Shown: positions 12,526 to 25,153 of the stretch, in pieces
Layout of the letters: every line of letters starts with the position of its first letter
Position numbering within the stretch: the stretch's first letter is position 1
Assembly (NCBI GenBank): GCA_949825025.1
Contig: OX463780.1
Span: 15,101,480-15,165,479, forward strand
DNA: 64,000 bases
Reading direction: 5' to 3'
DNA from: Siphlonurus alternatus
Taxonomy: Eukaryota; Arthropoda; Insecta; Ephemeroptera; Siphlonuridae
Position numbers and translations under genes: made by a program
The notes under the pieces: model-generated
Database searches by the model: none
The model's input: the letters and a program-made list of their open reading frames with translations, nothing else
What the model was told of the DNA's origin: nothing

Positions 12526-15500
12526 GTAAGTGATGCTAAAAGTCAACTCATCAATGACCATTTCATCAATAATAAACTCCCACCATGATCATCATAAACT
12601 TGGCATCTTATGTTACATAAACGGTTTTACAAAGTTTTTTTTATGATAATGTATTGAATGAAAGTATATACTAAAAATCATTATAAGTGATGTAGAAATA
12701 GTTTAGTGTCAAATTCCCTTTTAAACTTTATATATATATAAAAAAAAAATGCTTTTTTTACGATCTGAAATATTTATGTAACTTTTAAAAATCATGTTTT
12801 TATTGCTTACTATACCTGCATGAAAATATTTTCCTGACTTTTTTTTTCTTTCTAAAAAAAAAAAACTATTAAATTTTATAGAAAAGTAGAGTACAAAAAA
12901 AATATAGAAACAGTTAAAAAAGAGGCGTTTGCCTTGTAGATGCCAAAATATTTTCAAATAAATCCGCATTTCATGATACCTCCATTTGTTAACAATCAAA
13001 AGAATATAAGCGCTTATGTAATATATATAATACCTATAATATAAGTAATGCTCAATAAATTATTCTTTATAAAAAAAATCGATTTTTAGTTATCAGACAT
13101 CAGAATTTTACTTTTATAACCTCAAATTTTTTGTGTATTATATTATGATGTAAAAATCAAGAATTTTTGTATAATAATATTATATTATATACCAATATCA
13201 TTTTTAGTATTTCTGTAAGTTGAAGTTGTATAGAACATAACCATGTATTACTACGAATTGCAAATTGTTATATAGTAAATGCATGCAATATATCCCATAG
13301 GTCATAAGAAAAGATTCTGATATAATACATATTACAAAACATTCAGTTTGCTGTGGACCTGTGGTTCACAAAGAATTATGTTCCAAATTCTCTACATTTC
13401 AAATAAACTAAAACACAGTATTTCCTTGAAAACATTGGACTTTTGGAGACTATCTATAACAGCTATTAAGGAAGACTAAGTGCGCCATTATAACGTTTGT
13501 CTTATCACGAGTAACAGAGAGCGCGTGTCTGCTCCGCATGCAGTTCCGCCACATTCTCAGCTCGCGGTCTTGAGGCCACAAATCTCCGAGTGGAGGAGAT
13601 CAGCGCAGCATCCGATAATGAGCTCCAGACTGGAAAATGTACAAACAGTTGTAGCAACTATCTCTCAGCTGTAATGGCGAGAGAAAATTAAAACTTTCAG
13701 TTCTGTAATGCCCATGCAGTTATAAATGCAGCTCGTCAAAATAAAAAAAAGGCTCAAATTTTCAAGCATTATATTGTGGTATAGTTCTATATTAAATTTT
13801 GTTTCTGTATTATCTGTATATAATTAATCAATGCTATTACATCTAATATTGTCGAATCAGGATGAAAATTTATAATTAAATTATGCTGTTTGCTGTTGAT
13901 ATTCCAGACATATAATAAAACAATATTACGAATTAATATATTATATAGCAACCGTCCGTGCATGTTGGCATTATGTCATATAACATATAACAGAAAAAAA
14001 ATTATATATAATATACTTTCATGCATTGCATTTAACCTTAGGAAAAAAAAATTATGCAGTTATCCATCTGTGGTAAAATACAATGACATGTTAGTTACAG
14101 CATGTAGACTTATTATTCATCAAGTTACTGCAGTTTTACGACAAGTGCATGCTTACATAATCTACCGCTAAATAAATCTTATGTCACGTAGGAATTTTTT
14201 TTTCCTACAAAATACTGTGTGACACATGCACAGAGAGGGGTGACATTTCAGCGTGCACCCCGTGCACGTGATCTTCCGTGTAGCACGACGAGCATTTACT
14301 CAGCGAGCGTGCAGTCGACGTAAATCAAAGCGACGCATTGCGAACTGCATTTTCCGCACATTCGTTACGTACGTCCCCTCTCTCCACTTGGCTGCCTCGA
14401 ATACAGTAGAGGTATATAAAGAAACACATTTATTTTACACGACACTTAAATATAAAGTGTTTCTTGTAGTGTATATACCTTTTCAAGATCTCATCATAAA
14501 CCGTGAATAATTTTAGAAAATTAAATTATTTTATTAAATGTCACAGGAAGAAAAAAAAAATCTAAAATTAAATTTGATTTTAAATGAAATGAGTATAAAT
14601 TGAATTTAATTTTTTATCATAATATATATCCACGCGTATATTTATTAGTATTTGTTATATTTTTTGTGCTTAAATTATTATATTTCAGCAAAAAAAAGTT
14701 CTATAACACTGCAGTAAACTATACCATATAATATATAATACTATACTATCTTTGGAATTTGAAATAAAAAGTTTTGAAAAATACATCATCATCTAAAATT
14801 TTAAAGAATGTAATATAAAATTAAAAGATCTGAAGAAAGTAAAAAAAATTGCTGAATCATTGCAAATCAAACAAAAATTTTATATTATGTATATAGTAAA
14901 ACTTTTGAATAAAAATAAGTTATCTGACTTGCAAACAAAATCATAAAAAAATACTATTCTTTTGTTACAGATTGCATTATGTATATATATTAAAAAAAAA
15001 TGCATAACCGATATTGATGAAAAGCATATTCTTGTAGAATTGATTGATCTAGAACGGTCAATTGTGCACGTCGTTTTTTTAATCGTCAAATCGCGTGACG
15101 AACATTAAAGGGAAGGGTTGGCCAGCCGCGCAGCATCTCTCTTGATGCTGTACCAGTTCTTCCTAACGTGCATGACACTGCAGCCTTCTCAATCTTTGAT
15201 GCTCAATGTCAGTGGATTTTCTACCGTATATCATGCATGCTATTCTCTATATAACAAAACGCACAGGTTCTTTTATGAATAATTTTTATTTCTATAATAT
15301 ATAAGCTTCAATGGATTTTCATGCAAAGATAAAATTTTTATGCAATGTCACTCTATTACCTTTTTCAATAGAATTTTATATAATACATCGTACAATCAAT
15401 GGCAAAAAACCATAAGGTCATGTTGATTTTTTTTTCTCACGGCTAATTTATATAAAAAATATAAAAATGTAAGTAAAATAATAATCATGGAGAAAATATT

Positions 15501-17259
15501 ATAAGAAAAATCCTTACCTTTTTTCGTTTTTTTAAGTAAAGATATTTATTGAAAATAAACCAATATTGCACTACATTTTATGATTCGTATTTTACATCAT
15601 GTTCCATCAATCAATTAAAAAAAGGGTTGACTCAGCATCAGTGATGTAATATCCATGGACCAGATCTGTCATCGTGATACAGAAGCACCTGGGCTTACAA
15701 ATTGATGTTTAATAAATTTCTATACCTTGAATATTACTTCGGGCTATTAATTTTGTATACACGACTTGTAAAGAAATATTTCTTGATTTGTGTGAATCAC
15801 GATGAAGAGCGTAAATGATTGGAGAATATTAAAAATTATTTAACACATACATACAATCTTACATGGCATATTATAAAATAAAAATATATACTTTAGATGC
15901 AAATCTGTGCATGCTAGATGTTTAAATATGTAAATGTTATTTATTTGATTATGTTATTCAATCTTTATATAAATATTGTTACTATATTTAGAAGTCAGTT
16001 GACACTTTTCTAACAAGTTTATAAACTAGAAAAGAAGTTTGATGTATCAGCAAAGGGAGGTCTCTCTTTTGATAATGTCTCCACTTTTCTGAAGAAAGAA
16101 ATGATAGAACTTGGATAAGATTCTATCTAATGTTTAAAAAGACCACCAAAAAGCTAAAAAGTTGGGAAATGAACTTATTTTACTACTCTCACTATACAAT
16201 GACATAGCTGTCTAAGATTTTGATCACTTATGTTATCATCGAATTTTCTGAAGCATCTTTTACTGTTAACATTGTTAATGCAAGCATTTGTATAATCTCG
16301 AGATTTTATCTCATCTCTTTTTCCGGACGAGCCGACTTGAAAATCGTTAGTGAATTTTTTTTTTTTTTTTCTAGCAGCTGCTTCAAAAATGAAGAGCTTT
16401 TGAAGAAAATTTTTTGAGAGGAACATTGAAGAAGTAAATGCCCCCGTGCCGCCTTGTCCTATTTACTGCTTTAAGATGCTCTCCGGTGTTTTATCTTATC
16501 TCAATATCTGATCTGAATCAGCAACCCTCAGCTGGTCAGAGCTTTTGCATTGTTGGCAGGCGAAATAATGGAGCAAGCGCCGGCGGTAGAAGCTCCTCTT
16601 TGCACACCTTGCTTGCTTGCTAAAGCGTCAGTCATCATGCCTCGGCCACAAAGTCCCTCTTGTATGAAAGATTTAGACAGACGTAAAAATTGCTACGTAA
16701 ATGTAGAGTTTCTATTAAAAATCGTAAAAATCACATATGGAGAGGTGCAACAGTGTTTATATTACTGTAGTATATCTTTATCTTTTGATGCCTTAAATTT
16801 ACACAAATATAAAGCTCGGCACATCTATAATATATATAATATATATCCAGGAGTGGATTAAATTGTATAACATGCACTATATGCATTGCCTGTTAGCACA
16901 AGTTATATTAGGCATATAGCACATTGAGAGCGTATACTAGAACTAATATCAACCATCAATATAATCTTAAGATGCAATGATAATAATGCAGGTGTAATTG
17001 GTACAAGTGGCTTTTATATAATATTATTACTATAAATCATGATAGTAAAAAATTATTATCCTCAAATCTTTAAATACAAAAAAAATAAACTTCCTTCATA
17101 AACTTATAGGGTTAAAAAAATTTATAATATATTTTATATTTGTTAAGAAGGTGGATGTTAAAAGCGTGTCATATTCCAGGTGTTTTGGTAAGCCACGCTC
17201 CAATCTCCATCCCCTGCATACTCAACCCACCCACCCCACCTATCTGAACCAGTCTTTAC
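12526..17259. other. intergenic, AT-rich with GC islands
   Basis: Islands at about 13490-13670, 14240-14400, 15110-15240 and 16440-16680, each with short open frames but no splice pair or family resemblance that I can support. The rest is AT-rich with many A and T homopolymers. Confidence 0.45.
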
Positions 17260-17436
17260 CTGCTTTTGCTTCTTTCCCACCATCGTGTGAGATGTTATCT
17301 CGACCCCTTTTCAAGCGTGCATCAGTGGGTAAGGAGGTGGAGGAGGCGGCAGCATCAGCGTCTTGGGGGTAGGTAGGCTGTAGACGGCTAGGCTGCTGCT
17401 GGCTGATGCCATGAGGCGGCTCATCTTGCACAATAC
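17260..17436 (-). CDS. candidate internal coding exon encoding a disordered segment
   Basis: On the minus strand, a pyrimidine-rich acceptor ending TCTCGGCAG and a donor GCAG|GTAAAG bracket 177 nt with no stop, phase 1 at both ends. The frame is rich in Q, S, A, P and charged residues (ISQQQPSRLQPTYPQDADAA, then RLKRGRDNISHDGGKEAKA), as in a disordered region. The plus strand is also open over much of this interval, which lowers the weight of the evidence. Product unknown. Confidence 0.2.
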
Positions 17437-17523
17437 CTGCCGAGATGGGAAGGACTGATAGAGAGTCGTGTTCGTGAGATTACGATCACGGTCAGCCGCC
17501 GCGCGGCATCAAGAAGGCTTTGT

Positions 17524-17526
<3 letters not shown>

Positions 17527-17614
<88 letters not shown>
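17527..17614. repeat. (TC)44 microsatellite
   Basis: A pure TC run of 88 bp, polypyrimidine on the plus strand, within a GC-richer island. Frames across it read LSLSLS or SLSLSL and are artefacts. Confidence 0.98.
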
Positions 17615-17616
<2 letters not shown>

Positions 17617-20600
17617 GTACAGCGCGAGGAGCAATGTTGGCGGTGTGTACCAGGGTACCAGAGTGCCACGTGAACTCTTATTTCTCCTCAGCTTGGCCAG
17701 ATGACATCAAGCCTGAACTGATATCGTCTTACATCAACAGAAATAATGAAACCGTCTCATGCAAAACCAGACACTTGCAATATATCAGGTGCTATATTAT
17801 AAGAAAATATTATTATAGCAGCATTCATATATAAGCAGAATGTGCATCTGATGCAATGGTATTATATATAGAGAAAAACATTGAATAATAAAATTGTTGT
17901 GGTGAAAAAGTTGTGTATAAAATATAAACTTCATAGTGACTCATGTTGACAGCGAATTTAATTAAAAATAAGTTATTATTCTCTAAAATGTGCATACTGT
18001 AATACATGAGACTATAACGTAATTCTCAGCAAATAATTTTGCTACATTATATGCAAGAAGCTATACAATATGAAAAGCAAAATTAATTATGACGCTACTA
18101 TTTTGTTCCCAAAAGAAAACCATGAATTGAAAAAAAAAAAGAAAAATGCTATTTTTAAAAGAATATAAAGTTACAAATTTTAATTAAGAATTTTTCAATT
18201 ATTTTATTAATGAGCTATCATATTATCTTTCTCATGATTGATTTCTATAGCGTGAAATTTCATACTTTTAATAATATAGAAAATATAGGGTTATAATTCC
18301 TTTAAATTTTTTTTTTAATCTTTTATTATTATATAGTTTTAAAGTTATGTATAGAAAACACCTATTATTATATAATATTATAGTATCTTCGGTGCTATAA
18401 TAATAATAATAAACTTACGGTGTGGTTGTTATATACCTGTAGCAAGGGTATTTTCCTTGCAATAAGATCAAGTGACCGGTCTAAAAGTTTCTAATCTAAT
18501 TTATTTTGGAGGCCGCTGGCAGGCGGGGCCCAATTCATGTATTGGGCCCCCCGCCTGGCAGGCTCCCCATCTAATTTATCTGGCATTGTCAGTATATATA
18601 TGAAGAGAGCTAGGGGTGAGTCGATATATGTTCAAGCTACCGTACTTGATTGCAAGACTGTCATAACCAATTGTAACATCGAGAGTTAATAACCAAACAT
18701 GTAATTAATCATAAAATAGTGTAACATAATTTAAATTTATTTTTATAATGATCTTATACCATGTTTTGATTATAATAACCCTCATATATATTTTTTTTTC
18801 TTTTTCGAAACAAAAACAAATACGATATGCATTATATATTATATAACTAAAAATATTAAAAGTTTGAAGGTTATTTTCAATTCGTTATATTATATTATTA
18901 TTTTATTAAAATAATATATATTTTCTATTACATATTATCATAAAATAACAATAAAAATGTAATATCAATTAGATAATATCATTATCGGATGCTTTTAATA
19001 TTACACATATAAAAAATGTTAACAAAAGTAATTTATATAATAATGTAAAAATTATGCAAAATAAAAATTACTTGTCTTGTTTTCAAGATATTTATTCCCT
19101 GGTAATAGAATTTTATTGTTGACAATAAAAGTTAATTTTTAGTCGCAATAACGTTATATGTAACAGCTTCATGACGATTTAAGGTATGATTAATAAAAAT
19201 TAATGGACACATAAGTTTGAAATCTACAAGTACTTTCTGGCTTCCATGGCATGAGGGTTTTTATTAAAAAAACTTAACATATTTAATACAAATAGCATTG
19301 AATTTATTTCACATGTCGTAATAAAGTTTTGTTAAATTCTATTCATGATAGACTCTCAGAATGGAATAAAAAATAAATAAAAAATAGCATTAATTCATTT
19401 ATGTTAAAATTAAAACTCATGGTCAAAGCAGTATTTCTTTAATATATATACCTGCAATAACTTTATTTAAATTATTATGTAACAATAATAATAAATACTT
19501 GGTTATAATTATGGTTATACATCTATATTATTATACTGTATATCTTCCTATATATGATATCTTATCATAGCAATTGAATTTTTTAACTGAAAAAGAAACT
19601 ATAAGAAAAGTTAGAATTTAACCAAAGGTTAATTTGGAATAAAAATATATTTATATTTTAATTAAGTTTCACACTTTTCAATAATTATTAGCACTGCAAT
19701 ATATTATATATCATCATCATGTTATTGTTAACTTACATTATTATAATATATACAGTTATACATAAATATAATAAACAACATATTGCTGTTACACACTATT
19801 TTAAAAATTACAAATTGATCACATGATCACATATATTTTAAATGCAAACAAACAACGTCTGGCATTTATTTCTGGCAATATGTCTGTAATTGTGAGCATT
19901 AAGAAGAATTAAGGTGTTTATATGGTATTAATTAAAAGGTTTTGTGATTCAAATTCTTTGTCATGAATAATTATAAGCATTAAAATTAGACTGCAAATCA
20001 ATCAAATCACATATGTCATACTAAATTACTAAGCTGCAAAGCCAATGATCGAAATATTATTATTACTATCTAAAAAATTGCGCATTCAAGGAGGCAAAGG
20101 AAGGACTGTAGATTTTAGTTTCGATCTCAAATTCAAATTTTTAAGTTTAAATATTGTAATAAACTTCCGATATTTACTGTTTTGTATAATCAAGTTATGA
20201 CTTCCACTATAATACATAATATATTTAAGATTTCATCACTTTCACACAAAGATTGACGTACTTTTTAATTACAAACTGTACATCATTATAAAAAAAAAAA
20301 AGTTGTACGTCTATAGAAAAGACAGTACGTCAACATTGTTGGATTAAAAATTGAGTCCTTTTGTTTGAAGATCATTAATCTTATTTCCACGCTACTCTTT
20401 TATATTGACACGTGCTACTATTTCAAAGCAAAACATCGATATGTAATTTAATACGATGCTGGTGTATAAAAAATTATTGTAATTAAGAAGAATGTTTTGA
20501 TACAAGCACGTGTAGACAGTAGACACCCTTGGTATGTTATAGTGATGGCTTGCTGCAATAAAACGATGACAACAGTGAAACAATGGAGAAGCTGGCTGCA

Positions 20601-21231
20601 GCCAGCGGATGAGGCAACAACAGAGGATGTGAAGGTGATGTATGCAGGGGAGATGGTGGAGGATTTTGTGATGATTTATTGAGAGCTGGGGTCCAGAGGA
20701 TGTGGGCCTCCTCAGATTCACTTCATATATACACTGAGAAAATTCTTCCACGACGTTTTGTCAGTATCAGTGATGATTAAAGTGGCAGAATCAAAGAAGG
20801 CTTTTCATTGTGATGTCGTGATGTCTTTCCAGGACACTTCGGATAGAGTTCGGTTCAATTTAATTAAAGGTTCAAGACGCTATATACATATTTTCTATTG
20901 TAAGAAGACGAAAAGCCACTGAAGACGTTTCAAACATGGCAAAAGCTCTATAATTTAGCTGCAATCAGTGCAATGATAATAACTTTATTTAGGTACTTAT
21001 ACATCGACCAGGGTCGCTGAAAAACAGACAAATAGAGTTTGGCTTTGAGGAGAGTGGACTTGACACACTACGCTGATGATACGTATACATCGTTGTGTTT
21101 ATGTGTGAGCTACTGCGTCTGTGATCAGTAATCACAGTGATCCAGTGATGACCACGGTCGATATCAAGAAAATTATATTAGGTTGATAATCAGGTGAAAA
21201 ATTCTTGGGGTATTTGAAATTCGTATAATTA
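17615..21231. other. AT-rich desert
   Basis: Very AT-rich with no gene. It contains the micro-hairpin at 18494-18579. A mildly GC-richer stretch at 20500-20720 is open on both strands with low-complexity content. Confidence 0.5.
18494..18579. mobile_element. 64-bp GC-rich hairpin flanked by 11-bp direct repeats
   Basis: ATCTAATTTAT occurs exactly at 18494-18504 and 18569-18579. Between them lies a GC-rich segment that folds on itself: GGGCCCAAT pairs with ATTGGGCCC around a TCATGT loop, extending through CAGGCGG / CCGCCTG with a 2-base bulge. The surroundings are strongly AT-rich. The structure looks like an inserted micro-palindrome with a target duplication. I know no named family with this sequence. 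Confidence 0.6.
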
Positions 21232-21562
21232 TATACAATGGTCAATTTGCATGACATTTTTTAATTGCAGAAATGGATAGAGGGTGCAAAGTTATGCTAC
21301 TCTGAATTTTTTCAGATTTTTTAGAGACAGGGAACAATTTTTAAAAAATTATTGAAAGTCAATTTTATGACGTCACGAGGAGTCTGTCCTTAATAAGAAA
21401 AGGATAAGCGCTAAATGCCCGTGACGTCATAAAACTGACTTTCAATAATTGTTTAAAAATAGTCCCCGCTCTAAAAAAAAATCTGAAAAAATTCAGATAG
21501 CATAATTTGGTACCCTCTATCCATTTCTGTAATAAAAAATGTCATGCAAATTGTCCATTATA
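21232..21562. mobile_element. 330-bp palindromic element with central TGACGTCA sites
   Basis: The left arm (CAATTTGCATGACATTTTTT, GAAATGGATAGAGGGT, TTTTTCAGATTTTTTAGAGA, TGAAAGTCAATTTTATGACG) is repeated inverted in the right arm with a few substitutions. The centre is near 21395. Both inner ends carry ATGACGTCAC. The flanks share TATA. No coding capacity. It shares an inner segment with the palindrome at 11496-11728. Confidence 0.8.
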
Positions 21563-21602
21563 CATATTCACAGGAAGAATATCTTTCTTATTATACAGTT
21601 AA

Positions 21603-21908
21603 CTAGTAGCGGTTTTGGGGGTTCCTTTTTGGCAATGTCGGCAGTTTGGCGTAAGGGAGTCGTGCGTGCCTGTCGCCATTATTTTTGGCACTTTTTTTTC
21701 GTAGAAAAAAATGTGAGGGGGGGGGATAAATAGGGGGGGGGGCATCTGTGACCCTTCCCCCCACCCCCACCCCTCCCCCCAGGGTCGGTGGAGACCGATC
21801 CCCAACGAACCGGGGTGAACATTTTTTTTTTTACTTTTTCGAGACAAAAATCATAGGCAGCACGAAAACACAGTTGGGGGCTCTCCCACATCACTTCGGG
21901 GGTGGATC
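21603..21908. mobile_element. possible short non-autonomous DNA element with 8-bp flanking repeats
   Basis: ACAGTTAA occurs exactly at 21595-21602 and 21909-21916. The 306 bp between contain long G and C runs (G10 and C6 tracts) and are much GC-richer than either side. The termini are only weakly complementary (TAGCGGTTTTGGGGG versus GATCCACCCCCGAAG read inward). The G/C-run texture recalls the hAT MITEs. It lies only about 33 bp to the right of the palindrome at 21232-21562. Confidence 0.35.
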
Positions 21909-21916
21909 ACAGTTAA

Positions 21917-22957
21917 TATTAAAATGTCATATAAAATATATTATATCTATAAAATGTGCATTAAATATATTTTTTCTTCAGTGTATATATCCAAGGGAAG
22001 TAATACGACCTAATATCTATTAAATAACTTTACTTGCAACAGCTCCCTATATAGCTTCAAAATATAATGGATGCAATTTAAAAAGAGATAATAGAACGTA
22101 ATGATGGTAAGTTTTTTATATGTACCTTATTTTAATGCAACAAGATTGGATTCTTATTATATATTTCTACTGCTATATATATATACGAGCGATGTTATAA
22201 ATGTTATTTTATATTATTTTTATTAGTTCTCTCCACTTAATTATGTATGCATAGACTTGAGAACATGTTGGTTGTATATATACATTAGACTTTTAAAAAA
22301 ATATAATAAGAAAAGAAGAATAAAGCTACAAATCAAACAAACTTATATAAGATATTTGAAACCAAAGAATGTAACATCACGTTTTTAGTTTTATAAATGT
22401 TGAAATATATAGAAAACATTAATCTATTTAATGTGAATATGTCAACTTTTTTTAAAGAAAAAAAAAAAGAAAAGCTGGAAGTAAGAGGCCATGGCATGTA
22501 ATTTTTTCAAGAACTTAAGATGCAATGAGGTAAACGCGGGTATATAAAAACCAATCCTGAATGCAGTGTACTTGTAAAATAATTTTTTGCTTTATAAGTG
22601 ACATTACACTTCGACAAAAGATTCCTGCTGTTTGAGTTATGAATTGTCACTTGCAATTTGCTGTTATTTCTGTCGCGTTCATTTCCTCACACCTCGCGTG
22701 ATTCTCATGGCAACAAGATAATTATACTGCCAGTACACGCCGGTTGAAGTCATAATGTATGGCAAGTGCTGAGGTATAAATCATCAGAAGAAAAATGATT
22801 TCATAAGAATTATTTACATTAAAGCTATTTGAAATTATTCTGATTGTTATATAGCAAGATTCTGAAATATTTGTAGATATTCAATGGTAAAAATGTTTTC
22901 AAAAATATAATAATTTTCCCTGTGTTATACAATAAATATGTAAAAAATATATATATA

Positions 22958-22988
<31 letters not shown>

Positions 22989-24789
22989 ATAAATCATTCA
23001 AATCACTGAAAGACTATGATGAACATAAAAATGTCCAAAAATAATTGGATATTTATTTCATGAATAAACTTTTAATAATAATTGTCCTTGATTTAAAATT
23101 CAACGTTCTATATAAGTTGTAAATTAGTAGTTAGCAAATTATAATTATAGTGTTAAAGGTAGTTCATATATTTTCTCTAAGACTATTAAAATTAGATGAG
23201 AGACAGCACGTATATAGAGAAAGGCGGGGTGATAAGAGAAAGACATTGAGATGAAGAGAGACAGCGAGAGGGCAAAACAACGAAAGGGAGAGCGAGATAG
23301 TCACGGGACGGGCGTGCTGCCGTGCATGCTGGCTGTCACGCGCCTACTTCGACGCTGCCACGCGCGTCACTCTTTTTTTGAGTTCGCGGTGTGCCACAGC
23401 AGGCAGCAATCCCTCGCTATATTATGCCCCCATGTTGGCGGCTAGAACACCACACCCAAATAGCCTGAGCCTACATCACTGCTGCCTAGAGCCTTGAATT
23501 GACGCCAACAATCACTCACATCATGTATATAGGAAACAGCCCGCCCGCTTGTGAACGAGCGCGGGACGACGGGCGTTAACCAAACGTCAAATCAAAATAG
23601 CAGCAGCAGCCTCGTGCCTCTAAACTCTCTCCTATATACCGCTGCGTATGTTGTGTCATTCACGCTTGCTACCTCTCATTACCACAACTTACAATCAAGC
23701 CAGAACACCTGCTGGTAACAATACATGTATGTGGTACTGTACAACATATGGTACTTAGTTAATTTAATAATATAAAATTAATAATATGCCAGAAACAATT
23801 ATGTTTTTTAAGAGGAAGTACTGTCGCAACAGAATACATGAATTATGTATTTTATAGCGTTATAAAGAAATCTGAGCTGTATAAGTAATTGCTTAATGGT
23901 GTTTTAAAGATAGAATTCAGGAAATTGGTGATAAAATTTTAATTTGTTATTTTTATGATTAAATTTCAAATACTCATATGCATATGTGGGCTTGGTGGAA
24001 TTTTCACGATGCTTGTCCACTATTCTGATAAATATACCAAACAACATTTTGTTGCGAAATGTACATATCATAGGGGTATAGGGGTATCTAACGGTCATCA
24101 TAGGATATACAATTATTAATACGAGTGTTTTAACGAGCTAGACAATATAATAATAAGTCGATGAAAATATTGCCAAATATGGCTAGCTAGGTCCTTCAAC
24201 ATAGCCAACAAAACTTGCAAATTCTGTAATAAATGTCAAATGTTATATGCTTATATTGTAATAAATTTGACTGATTATTTCAAAACCTTCAAACCTATAA
24301 TTATACCTTATATATTAATCTTTAATAATTATCTCAAACATTGCATTATAAAAAATATGAATTCGGAGCACATATTGTAAACATTCTCATAACATCATAT
24401 AATATATATTTATATAATATAACTTGCATAATATATAATACATTTGCTAAAAACAATTTTAACAATAATTTATTGGTGATTCATATTATTTTACAATTAT
24501 AATATCATGAAGAATAACATGCAGATACTAATTTTATTAATGCATTCATTTAATGTAATTATCATTAATTGTTACTTAATTAATTAACATCATTACGCGA
24601 CACACATTTATTTAGGTTTTGTCTAAACAAATTTCTATTACTGGGCTTTGCAATGACGTAAGAAGTCTGTTCCTAAATCCTGTCCACAGTGGCATCATGC
24701 ACTTGCTTCACTTGAACCTTGTGTTTATGTCCAAGTGCATATGGAAATCGAGTACAGTAAACATTATTATTATAATTATAAATTAATAT
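21917..24789. other. intergenic, AT-rich with one long GC island
   Basis: The island at about 23210-23640 begins with a purine-rich GAGAGA tract and contains CACGCG-type sites. It resembles a promoter or regulatory island, but no exon with splice sites was found. The rest is AT-rich. Confidence 0.45.
22961..22988. repeat. (AT)14 microsatellite
   Basis: A short pure AT run in AT-rich sequence. Confidence 0.9.
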
Positions 24790-25153
24790 ATCGTCCCTCG
24801 TCCGGAATAATGAGCTATCTGCTATTTCATGTGAGCCCAACTGCATTGAGCTTTATTTTATATACAGATTTAAGGTGGATTCACATGGCGATTTTTATCA
24901 TGCGACGCGAATAATGCGCACTTGCTATATTAATAACATCCATTGGCGGCCATACTTGGCGATTAAAAGAAAAATAGCATCGCCGCTGCATAGGATTTCA
25001 CAGCTTTTATATCAAAATCGCGTCACATTACCGTTGTCGCCATCTGAATCCGCCTTTACAGTTCATAATTGCGCTCACCTGAAATAGCAGAGTTCATTAT
25101 TGCAACGAAATCGTGTAAGTATAGATAGCTTATTATTCCGAACGAGGGATGAT
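24790..25153. mobile_element. 364-bp imperfect palindromic MITE-like element
   Basis: Terminal inverted repeats of about 31 bp begin ATCGTCCCTCGTCCGGAATA on the left and the complement on the right. An inner pair of inverted repeats is GGTGGATTCACATGGCGAT / GGCGGATTCAGATGGCGAC in outward reading. The arms are diverged and the right arm has about 35 bp extra. The flanks are TATA-rich, so a TA target site is possible. The interior is GC-richer than the surroundings but no real coding frame was seen. Confidence 0.65.

Noticed and set aside
17468..17834. Open frames across the (TC)n tract
   Set aside because: Serine-leucine repeats are the translation of the microsatellite; flanking residues are not recognisable.
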